DNA of 64,000 nt. Origin: Coriaria nepalensis (taxonomy: Eukaryota; Streptophyta; Magnoliopsida; Cucurbitales; Coriariaceae). Both the position numbers and the translations under genes were made by a program. Positions 47,820 through 58,464 of this stretch are shown one piece after another (positions within the stretch are counted from its first letter, which is position 1; the number at the start of each line of letters is the position of its first letter). The notes under the pieces were generated by a model that did not search any database, was not told the DNA's origin, and saw only the letters and a list, made by a program, of their open reading frames with translations. Where the stretch lies: assembly GCA_027186245.1 (NCBI GenBank), contig CP114489.1, positions 6,021,501-6,085,500 of the forward strand, written 5' to 3'.

Positions 47820-48760
47820 GATGTACCACCTCGAGGACATGTTCGTGGTAATCATGGAATGCAAGAGATTCGACAAGAGTCACTCTATGAGCATTTCTGC
47901 CATATGAAACCTGCAGAGTTTGAGGGTTCAATGGATCCATTGGTAGCTGAGGAGTAGTTGTACTCCATTCCAGCTGTTTTGAATTTCATAAACCTCATTG
48001 AGAGAGTAAGGTCATGTGTGCAACCTATATGTTTAAGAAGGATGCCCGCTATTAGTGGGAGACAGTAAAAATGCGACATAATGTGCAAAAATTGACATGG
48101 GAAGATTTTGTTGCAGAGTTTAATGACAAATACTATAATAGGAACGCTATAGCAGCCCGGCAGTTAGAGTTTATCATCTTTAAACAAGGAAATATGTTGG
48201 TGATAGAGGCTATTTAGAAATTTGACCAATTAGCATGCTTGTGCCCCTTCTTTGTACACACCAAGGAGGAGAGAGTTAGAAGAATGATGAAGATGTTTCA
48301 CCCAGATTTGGTGGTCATTATAGATATCGGCGATACCCCTCCAACCATGGTAACAGAGTGTGTTAGTAGAGCCCTTCGGGGAAAGTATCGCCTGGCTCAT
48401 GCTAAGGAGGAACGAAACAAATTCTTTGAGGCACGAAAGGACTCCAAGAGATAGTTCAAATAGGGAAATGATAATTCCTATAAGGGTTAATGATCTCAGA
48501 CCTAACAATTAATCGATTAGGCCAAGGTTTATACGAGCAATACGATGAAGAGAAATTCCGGTGGTCAACAACAACAAAAAGGGATAGTAAACAATGCTAA
48601 TAGGAGTTTTTTTTTTCAAACTATCCAAAATGTGAAAGGAAACACATATGAGAATGCAGATTAGGCTCAAATATCTGTTATAGTTATAGAAGCAATGTCA
48701 TTATGCTCGGGAATGCCGTAGCCGAGCAACTGAAGACAAAAAGCCCAATCTACCAAGCGC
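47820..48760 (+). pseudogene. Ty3/gypsy gag relic
   Basis: Frames broken by stops read FCHMKPAEFEGSMDPLVAEE (47895-47960), the start of the retrotransposon gag domain, then a region equivalent to LTWEDFVAEFNDKYY (48090-48135; AEFNDKYY is evident at DNA level), and LARALRGKYR-like text near 48360. A zinc-knuckle remnant at about 48680-48735 keeps HYARECRSR after a frameshift. Matches the chromovirus (Tekay/Del-like) gag layout. Confidence 0.72.
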
Positions 48761-48779
48761 TTAAGGGCCATGACTCAAT

Positions 48780-49181
48780 GTGATGCAACCCCAGATTGAA
48801 GGTCCTATAATCGATCAGGATAGATTGGGAGCACTAGAGGCGAATGCTAGGAGAACATCAGGCACGGTGACATGTCAACTTTTTGTTACCAATTTGAATT
48901 CTTATGTGTTGTTTGATTCGGGTGCAACCCATTCCTTTGCATCGTATACTTTTCCTAGTAAACATGGTAAAGACAAGGAAAGATTAGGAAAAATCTGTAA
49001 GACCACCTTTCCCTCTAGGGAAGTCTTGCTTTCTAGTTTCTATTTTTGTATAGTACCAATTCTCATTTCTGGAAAAGAAATGTATGCAGACCTTGTTATC
49101 ATCGACATGCACGATTTTGATGTTATCCTAGGAATGGTTTTCCTTGGAAAATACAATGCATCTATTAGATGTAGGGATTGA
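48780..49181 (+). pseudogene. Ty3/gypsy aspartic protease relic
   Basis: 133-codon open stretch. It contains the catalytic motif VLFDSGATHSF (Asp-Ser-Gly) at about residues 43-53, then ILISGKEMYADLVIIDMHDF and DVILGMVFLGKYNASI, where family members usually have DVILGMDWLxxYxAxxDC. The flap region is intact in length. It ends at a TGA where a continuous polyprotein is expected, so it is inactive. Confidence 0.85.
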
Positions 49182-49337
49182 AAGGTCACGTTTAAATTGA
49201 ACGGTGAAGAAGGATTTGAGTACGAAGGGGACCCTAAGAGGAAACCTAAAATGATGATCTCAACAATGAGAGCAAAGTGATTTCTAGAGAGTTGTTGTGT
49301 CAGTTATCTAGCCAGTGTCATAGATCAAACAATATAA

Positions 49338-50292
49338 ATGAAGACTAGTCTAGAAGATGTACTAGTGGTTAATAATTTTGTTGAAGTATTTCCGAAGGAA
49401 TTACCGGGATTACCGCCAGACCAATGCATTACCTTTGAGATTGAACATTTACTAGGGATTGCGTCCATATCTAAGGCATCTTATCGGATGGCACCGGTAG
49501 AACTCAAAGAGCTGCAGACTCAGCTACAAGAGCTATTGGAGAAGGGATTTATATGTCCAAGCCATTCCCTATGGGAAGCATCGGTTTTATTTGTAAAAAA
49601 GTAAGATGGAATGATGAGATTATGTATCGACTATTGGGAACTTTATAAAGTAATGTTGAAGAACAAATACCCTTACCAAGGATTGATGATTTGTTTGATC
49701 AACTGAAAGGGGTAACTACTTTCTCAAAGATTGATTTGCGATCTTGATATCACCAGCTGAAAGTTAAGAAAGAAGATGTCCTAAAGATGACTTTTAGGAT
49801 TCATTACGCAAATTATGAGTTGGTGGTAATACAGTTTGGATTAATAAATGCCCCTGCAACTTTTAAGGATTTGGTGAATCGAGTGCTAAAAAATTTCTCG
49901 ATAAATCTGTAATAGTATTTATCGATGATATACTAGTGTACTCCAAATTCAATGATGAGCATGGACACCATTTAGAAGGTGTACTACGGATATTGAAAGA
50001 GCATAAACTCTACGTGAATTTTTCAAAGTGCGAGTTTTAGCTAGATGAGGTGAAATTCCCTAAACATGTAGTGTCTAGGGAAGAAATATCACTAGACCTG
50101 GCAAAGATTGAAGCAATAATGAAATGGCCAACTCCTACCACTGTCATTAAGATTCAAAGTTTTCTTGGATTAGTGGGTTACTACAGAAGATTCATAGAAG
50201 GATTTTCTAGTCTTGCTACACCACTCACATCTCTTACTAGGAAGGAGAAGAAGTATGAGCGGATGAAAGAGTGTGAACGATGCTGCTAATAA
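49338..50292 (+). pseudogene. Ty3/gypsy reverse transcriptase relic
   Basis: RT landmarks in order: FVEVFPKELPGLPPDQCITF (49380), KASYRMAPVELKELQTQLQE, then a stop near 49602. In shifting frames follow [12 protein letters not shown] (family LCIDYRELNKV), [24 protein letters not shown] then a stop, MTFRIHYANYELVVIQFGL, and the catalytic FIDDILVYSK at about 49915-49945. FLGLVGYYRRFIEGFSSLAT lies at 50160. At least four stops or frameshifts break it. The aspartates of the YxDD-equivalent are kept. Confidence 0.88.
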
Positions 50293-50319
50293 ATAAAGAG
50301 TAGACTGACTAGCAAACTC

Positions 50320-50871
50320 ATTCTTATCATATCTACTGAGGAAGCAAAGTTCACGATCTATAGCGATGCATCAAAGATTGGCTTGGGGGCAGTTCTGATG
50401 CAAGAGGGAAAGGTTGTAGCTTACAAATCGAGACAACTGAAAGATCATGAGAGGAACTACCCAACTCATGACTTGGAATTAGTAGCAGTCGTGTTTGCCT
50501 TAAAAATATGGCGACACTATCTCTACGGGGCCCATTGTAAGATATTTACGGATCATAAGATTCTAAAGTACATCTTTACCCAGAAGGAACTCAATATGAG
50601 AGAAAGAGATGGATGGAGTTGGTAAAAGATTATGATTGTGAGATTCTCTATTACCCTTAAAAGGCAAACAAAGTTACTGATGCGTTAAGTTAGAATATCC
50701 CAACAACATTGATGGAAATTAATACCTTGGCTCAACTACTGCAAAATGAAATTCAGGAGTTAAATTTGGAGATAGTTATAGGAGAAATGTTGGTATTAAC
50801 CCTACAACCGACCTTTTTTGATAGGATAAAAGATTCTCAAGAAGCTGACTTATGGAGAATTCAAGAGGAAG
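50320..50871 (+). pseudogene. Ty3/gypsy RNase H relic, truncated before integrase
   Basis: [20 protein letters not shown] starts the RNase H fold, followed by [48 protein letters not shown] and, after a frameshift, KDYDCEILYYP. The linker ends DLWRIQEEVK at 50871. The integrase zinc finger and core that should follow are absent; the sequence switches exactly to the right copy of the 2.3-kb direct repeat. The motif style fits the Tekay/Del chromovirus lineage. Confidence 0.88.
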
Positions 50872-51125
50872 TTAAACACCGATGAACTTCTTACTATGCT
50901 AATTGCTGAGGGTAGATATTAGCCATTAATTAAGGGAAAATTGAAATCAAACAAATATAGTCTGTTAAATGTACTAGAAACTTCAAAATGAATGACCTCC
51001 GAGGATGGTAGTTCATTAATTAAAATAAGGAGATCAATCAAATAATCAATTTAAAGATACAAAAGATTAGATAATAATAATTAACTAGTGGTCAACAAAA
51101 ATTTCATTAAGAAACAAAGGATAGG

Positions 51126-51171
<46 letters not shown>

Positions 51172-51179
<8 letters not shown>

Positions 51180-51533
51180 TGATTATAAAAATAAATTAAT
51201 GAGAAACACATATGATTACTTAGCACTCCTCTAGGTAATTTAATGCCACTTGTGTTTGACAACTAAGAAAAATAAAAAGTAATAATCATCATAATTATAT
51301 AACAAATAAAGAACATCTGTCGTTGATTGATTTATCAATCAATTCTAGGTAAGAATAATATGATTATAAAAATAAATTAATGAGAAACACATATGATTAC
51401 TTAGTACTCCTCTAGGTAATTTAATGCCACTTGTGTTTGACAACTAAGAAAAATAAAAAGGAATAGTCATCATAGTTATATAACAAATAAAGAACATCTG
51501 TCGTTGATTGATTTATCAATCAATTCCAGCTAC
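51172..51533. repeat. 181-bp tandem duplication in the right direct repeat
   Basis: ATGATTATAAAAATAAATTA at 51179 recurs at 51360. The unit continues through GTAATTTAATGCCACTTGTG to ATTGATTTATCAATCAATTC. The left direct repeat has one unit only, so the duplication postdates separation of the copies. Confidence 0.92.
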
Positions 51534-52062
51534 ATATGTCTAACAACTATTTAGCAAGGGATATGGATATATTGATTTTCTAAGTATCATTCCATGTCCT
51601 GGTAACCTCTCTTTCAATTATGTTGAGAGTGAAGTTTAAAAGAAAACTTCTTCAAATCCTCTATTTCTTACATCACCTTTTCTATTAATCCTAACACTTT
51701 CCTTTAATTTTAGAGATGACATTAAGTGATAACCTATACATCATATTAACTAACCTTCGCTCGTCTCCAACTTGGGTTTGCTGAACCTTAAGATAAGAAT
51801 CATAGTTTCAAATTTATATGTTTAGTAGATTAGTTAAGGGTTTATGTGTTTAAGTTGTAGTTTGGAAAAAAATTGAAACAAAATAGAACAACAGTTTGTT
51901 CGAAGAATCCAATTAATGAAAGCTTCAAACACTGATAAAATTAAGTAATAATTATATTATGAAACTCAACTCTGATAACTTTCTATGGTCACTAAGAACA
52001 CCCCATACAGATTTGTAATCACTGAGATCCCAATTCTGGAATTTTAGATGTTAACATGAATG

Positions 52063-52340
52063 GCTCGATGCACTAGACATACTCGACGCCTCCAATATAG
52101 TACGTGCTCGACATATGCAATGAACTCGACACCTCTAATATGCGAAGTAGTCGACGTACTAGACGCCTCCAATAAGCGACGCGGTTGACGTACTCGACAC
52201 CTCGACATACTTGATGACTCGATGTACTCAATGTACTCAACGCCTTCAATATACGCATTGCTTGATGTACACAACACTTGATGCCTCGACGTACTCGGAA
52301 CCTCCAATATGCAATGTACTTGATGCCTCGATGTCATACA
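52063..52340. repeat. GTACTCGATGCCTCGAT minisatellite, right copy
   Basis: Same array as 45420-45803 but about 100 bp shorter and with a different unit order, so it has changed by unit gain and loss since duplication. Open frames inside (52044-52337, 52073-52258) are compositional. Confidence 0.88.
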
Positions 52341-53219
52341 TCAGCTATATTAGTAATAAAACTATTCAAATGGGTTAAAGGTTATTGAATAGTAGAGAAT
52401 AATGAATACTCCCTATAAAAACATTATACTTCGAGTAGTATAGTTGAGTTAGTTTTAACTGGGAGGAATGAATTAAAAGAGTGGTAATTGATTTAATTTT
52501 GAGCTAAAAATGTTATGGACCTCACATAAGAGGCATGTATAAGTGTGAACGAAATTTCAGTTATGGTTTATAAGATATAAAGATCCAAACCTCTACTATG
52601 TACTTAAGAAATGGTTGGCTTAGACATTATGTTTTCAAGGTAAAAATAATAATCTAGAGGGAAACACTTTGGCTAAAGTTACTCATTTAATCAAGCAAGT
52701 TATAATAAGAAAATATTTAGAACTAGATTCCTAAAAATAAATGAGAAAGGCATAGTGAAATAAGTTAAATAAATAGAAAAGTTTATAGAAAGTTAAGCTT
52801 TTACTAAGCTATCTTAAATTCTTGATTGGATAGGCGAATAATTTACCTAGTGCTCATAAAGTACTCAATCCTTCAGGGAAAGCATAGTATCTAGGTAAGT
52901 ACAAACCTCATTTACAACATGTAAATTGTTTTTGAAACTTGATGAGTTGTTTCTAATGATTACATAGTTATTCACGTTATTAATTGATTTGTAGTCATGA
53001 ACAAATTGACTATTATGAGTACTATAATTATTATAGTTGTTACTTACAAAAAATTCATGGACAACATATATACTCATGAGCACCATGCAAAGTTTATCTC
53101 ATATTTCATGTTAAGAAATTAAAAGGTATATGAATATACAAAGAAATGAGATAGAATAGTTTAGTGTCGTACCGACCTCTCAAAAGTAGGGCCGCGGCCC
53201 AATAAAGAGAGGATTATGT

Positions 53220-54480
53220 TATTGAAAAGAGTTTTTGTAAATCCATTTTTGATGTTCAATAAAGGTATGATTATATATGAATTTTCTATTAGGCTTTAAC
53301 AGTTAAACCATGCCCTATAAAGAAATATGATACTAGCGAAATGGAAGGATTGTTATTGTAAGTATATGATGGTCACAAACAAGTTCTTTCAGAAAATGAT
53401 ACTTCTCATATCTCAGGTAATTTGGACACTTTACTAGAAATCAATTTTGACTTGAAGTTTTATTGTTATTTAATCATGATATGATCAAGTTAGTTGTTTA
53501 ATTTAAAAAATTATTTAAAATAAAATGAATTTAATTTAGAATTAAATAAAATCATAAATGTGCTTAAGAAATCCTCCTACCATCGTGATGTAAAACCTAA
53601 TTGGTCAACATACATAAGGTTCTTAGTAACTCAGTTAAAAGTTTGTAGAAGAAAAAGGAAAAATGAACCAAAACCATTTTAGGGGTAAAATGTAATTTGA
53701 CTTATAGTTTGACTATAAGGGGAAAATGGTAATTATAAATTTATTAATTTAATATCATGCAGTTTTGCTAGCATAACTAAGTGTGGTGTTAATTTAATTA
53801 GAAATTAATATTTTACATGAGAACTTTTATTTAATTATAAAAGTATTCTAAATGTTTGTATTAATGATTGAGACTTAAATAGTTAATGTGTCGAATTATT
53901 AATTGGATTTCTAGGCACTAAATTATTCAAAGGATTGATTAAGTATCTGTGGGGTATACCCATTATAGTAGTCGACCATATAAGGATGGGTTTGACCAAA
54001 TTTTATCTATTAAGAGTTTTAAGATAAAAGGCAACTTAAGGTGATAAGATTTTTAAAGCAATTAAGAAGCCTAATGTGATTAATAAACTAAAACCTAGTT
54101 ATGCTTATAAATGCATCCTGAGGCCTTGGCTGAAATCATGTGCTTCCATAAACCTCTTGGCCGAAAATCAAAGAAAGAAAAAAGAGTATTTTTCCTTCAC
54201 TTTTCTCGGATTTATTATCTCATGAGTTGAGATTTTAAATAGAAACTTAATCATATGAAACAAATTGTATAGATAATGGTTAGAGGGCTAACACATGGGT
54301 GCCCTCCCTATTTTTATAAGAAGAGTTATGTAATCAAGACCATAAGGTATTCCTATTCCTTAATCTTGATTTAAATTTGATGAGATTTACTGTACTTTAT
54401 GTAAAATAAGGTATATGTGATATAATTGTTGAATGATCTATCTGGATAGAAACTGTGGATGCTAGGTTTTGCTGGAAAGT
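53220..54480 (+). mobile_element. LTR of the long-LTR family (plus orientation)
   Basis: Contains the family motif ATGCAGTTTTGCTAGCATAA at 53757, AACAGTTAAACCATGCCC at 53298 (matching 35908 and the inverse of 58190), and TGGCTGAAATCATGTGC at 54130, whose counterpart appears in inverse at 57420 (TCAGCCAAGAGGCATG). AAACCTAGTTATGCTTATAA near 54090 may be the promoter. Termini are not resolved. Confidence 0.6.
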
Positions 54481-54559
54481 ATAAGAGTTTTATATTTTTG
54501 ATGCGTTTAACGGTTTGTTTATGGATTTCAAAGTTGCCTAAAGCGAATCGAGATGAATT

Positions 54560-55060
54560 TTTGGAAAAATAAAAATGAGGAAGCTATTTGGGATAGCTGC
54601 TTCTGCCGCTTGGAGCAGTGGATCAAGAAAAGCCTGCCATTTGTGTCGGCGAACCGATTGATATAGGGTTGTTGTACAGTAAGTTGATCTCATTGCGCAT
54701 CGGCACAAAATTCTTCATATCCATAGTTCCAACCATTGGATTGTTCTGAAAGGTTTGGCATATGTAGTTAAGAAATTTGAAAGGAAATCACCAAACGGAT
54801 TGCCGATCAGAAATCGAAGGCACCTATGATGGATGGCGTAAGTAGCTTTAAATCCTGCTGCATAGCAACAGGAAATTCGTCATATTTATGGTTCCAACCA
54901 TTTGATCATTCTGAATGATTCTGAATAGGTTGAAAAAAAAATTATGAAGAAAAAACCACCTAACGGATCACCGATTGGATTCACGAGTACTGATACTACA
55001 TGGTGGCTCTCCGCAGGCTACTGCGGCGATATATGGAGGTGGCAACAAATTGTTGTCATA
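54560..55060. repeat. 175-bp degenerate tandem duplication
   Basis: AAATTCTTCATATCCATAGT at 54708 and AAATTCGTCATATTTATGGT at 54883 start similar units that share GTTCCAACCATT and AAACGGATTGCCGAT / TAACGGATCACCGAT. The part is GC-richer than its neighbours and has no gene. Confidence 0.7.
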
Positions 55061-55079
55061 GAAAAACACTAACTAGATT

Positions 55080-58000
55080 AGGTTTTGTTTTAGATACTTT
55101 CCTAAAAATATAATCTCTCAATTAATATAATCATTAGGAACTATTCCTTTTGGTGCATTTATTTCTTGGAATGTGAGCTACTAATATGCCCAAAATGTAT
55201 CGTAGGATCATAATCTATTATCGGACCCTAACTAGGATTTTGTATTAAAAATCTGTGTCATTTGGGCCTACTAAAAAAAATACTAGATCTATGAATCTGT
55301 TGTGCACTATGAGATTTTATAGTTTCCATTTTTGAAGGTGTCTTTAATGTCATTGAGTACATAATTCTCAGTTTGTAATCATTTTGTGGTTTTTAAATTT
55401 CTTTAAGTTCTATCATACTCCCACTAGTTCTTTCAAAAAAGAAAATTCCTCTATGAGAGGGATTATAATGGACACATAACAAACATCTTTTGTTGTAGAG
55501 TATGATTGAAACAATCTCCTAACATCCCTTTCGAATATCCCACAAAATAATACATTTCAAACCTTCCCTCCAATCATATCTTTATATCATAATATGGTAC
55601 ATGACATTGTTCTACCTCTCCATATCTTATATGTAGTAAAAATGAAAAGTAAAGTAATTGGAGAAAATTATATTTCGTACGTAGAAATAATAATTTTAGG
55701 TATAATCCTTGAATATTTTATAAAAGATTAATCTGACTAATTGAAGCAAATTTAATAACGTACAATACCTCCATTCAATAATCTAGGAGGTGTCCATTAA
55801 AATATAATCTAATTCTCTTTTGTAACTAGAAGAAATCTAATTATCATGCCTAATAAACAATAGTATCAAGACTTATTTAAATCATATCAAACTTTTCTTC
55901 TCTTAATCTGTTCACTAATGAGATAAATGTTATCCTACAAAATTTTAGAATATACATTTTAACCGTTACCATAAAAGATCTCATTTAATGAGACGCTAAA
56001 AGTATTTTTCTTTGACATTGAAGATAAACCTTCATTGGAAAAAATAGAAACAACACTTTAGGTAAAAGCAAGTATATAAAATATCAACTCATTTATTTCT
56101 AAATTTATGCCAACGAATAGGATGAAACCAAAAAGGCTAGTGTAACAACTATTTGTTCATTTGTTTCCTTTAGTTCCATTTCGTCTTTCTTAAAATTGTA
56201 CTACTTTAGAGATTAATCATATATCACACATACATGAAATCATATCCGGTATCTCATACCTTTTGTAGAATAATTTAATAGAGATTATTTGCAATCTTTA
56301 AATAATAATGAAACATCATTATGCTTCTTAAGAGAGGTTTCATCAGCCTTTCCTTTTTGTCTTCGAATTTCCCTTGCCACTATGGTTGAAACTCCTCTCC
56401 AATTTCTTTATCCCTTCTATCTTAACTGAAATTTAAAACTTTGTAACTACCTTACAAATTATGAAATCGAATTGAATAATTATTAGATTACTAAGTCCAA
56501 CGAGATTTAATAATTTATAAAACAAATAATTGTTAATTAACTAAATCACTCATTTGAAAAACTTGTTTCTTTCACTTCACTTCTAAATGTCAATACATTA
56601 TTCGGCACTTGTTCTCTAACAAAGATGCCTTTCGGGCATTATTAAAGGAAACAAGGCTATGAAGATTTTATACATGTCATTTTGATATTTTATACTATTA
56701 ATAGATTTTAGGTTACCGATAATCTCAATGACATGTAACTTCTCATAATGATTTTAAAGTTACTAATACATTGCATCTCATCTATAAGAACGATTCTTAG
56801 ATTCCTAAGCAATTTATTCAACTTGTGAATGGACTTTAAAATATAGTTTGTTATTTCACATTACATGTATGTAAATATAAAAACATCATATTTAGATTTG
56901 CATACAATATTAACTACCAAAATCAAAGGTCTTAACAATTTTGGTTTCTCCTACTATTTCCTCACGAATTTATGTTACCCTATTATATAAAACAAGAAAA
57001 ATTAATTTTTCTTAGTGAGAAAATGATCCAATCATAAAATATTATATTCCACATGTTTGTTGCTAATTATAATAAGCATGAAAGATAGCAAACATCGTTG
57101 TAATTAAATCTCATATATATATACACATAGATCGATTATATAAACATATATCAAATATATATATAATGGAAAACATAGAAAAGTTTCAAGAAACTAAGAG
57201 ATTAAGATCTAAGAAAACTTATTAATTGTATTACTTAACGAAACAAATCTCCTTGCTCCTTAATCATAGGAAGATTTAGGTACACAAGTTTTTTTTTCCC
57301 CTCTAATTATAATCCCCGCAGTCTAGTTCACTCAGTTGATTTTCTATTATAAGATTGATTACATAATTCAAAGAGATCGTGGAAAGAAAAAAGAAAATCC
57401 CACTTTCTCACACTAAGGATTTCAGCCAAGAGGCATGTAAAAACCTAATAATTTTTGGCCACCCTAACAGGGCATTTATAATACTCTATTAGGACTCAGA
57501 TTTCCTAGTAGCACTAAGTTTCCTTAAAAAATAATTAAGCAAATAATGGGTCAAAACCATCTATTATATGCCCGACCTTGTCATGAATTTTTAGCCCATG
57601 TATTTTAATCAACACTTTATTTAATTTAGCCTATGAAATCCAATTAACAAATAAAACAATTAATCTTTCAATGTCTAATTGCTAATTAGGGACCTTCGGT
57701 ATACTTTTATAATTATATAAATAGTCATAATGTAAGTTATTAATTTTTAATTAAATTAATGTCATGCATAGTTGTGCTAGTAGAGCTGCACGACATTAGA
57801 TTTAATAAATTAATAATTTACCATTTTGCCTTTATAGTCATACAATAAGACAAATTATAATCTTACCCCTAAAATCAAACTTTAATGCGTATAATCGATT
57901 AGGTTCTACGTCACGCTGGTAAAAGGATCCCATAAAATTTTATGATTTTATTTAATTCATAATTAGATTCTTTTAGCTTTAAAATACTTTTTAAACTAAA

Positions 58001-58459
58001 CAACTAATTCAATCATTTCATAATTAATTAACTTAAACTTTCAAATCAAAATTGACTTCTAGTAAACTGTTAAGGCTACCCAAAAATAAGAAGTAAGCAT
58101 TTTCCAAAAGAACTTAACGTGTCTAATAACTGTACAATAATGATCTTTGCATCTCGCCAATGTCCCAATTCATCCTAGGGCATGGTTTAACTATTATACC
58201 TTAATAGCCAAATCATACGAACTATTATATCTTTAATGAACATAGGCAATAGATTTACTAAAATTATTTTCATACCATACTACCTTGCAAAAGATTTCAT
58301 TGTTCAATAAAGTATACAACTCATTGGACTAATTCTAAAATATGGAAGTGATGGATTCCATCTTGATCACTCACAACCTTCATGTATAAAATTTTATATC
58401 CAATGTTTTGTCTCGTTTCACTCTTGGTTAAGATTTATTAGAATTATGTCAAAGTATAA
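55080..58459 (-). mobile_element. LTR-retrotransposon family copy C (minus orientation)
   Basis: The right part, 57100-58459, is LTR-like with the family motif at 57765 (GCATAGTTGTGCTAGTAGAG) and similarity to the inverse of 53220-54480 and 35690-36400. The internal part 56900-57090 aligns with copy A 34690-34830. A Lys-rich gag-tail-like stretch occurs at 56340-56430 (minus: KKG, NWRG, REIRRQKGKA). No other coding remnant is recognised in 55080-56900, which is AT-rich. The element ends abruptly at 58459, where a gypsy RNase H begins. Confidence 0.55.
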
Positions 58460-58464
58460 AACCC

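Larger units (their letters stand above)
50872..53217. repeat. ~2.3-kb direct repeat, right copy
   Basis: Second copy of 44417-46709, in the same orientation. It differs by a longer (AAT)n at 51126-51178, a 181-bp tandem duplication and a shorter minisatellite (52063-52340). Its start coincides with the truncation of the gypsy polyprotein. The end near 53217 is followed by copia-type LTR sequence rather than by host DNA. Confidence 0.8.
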
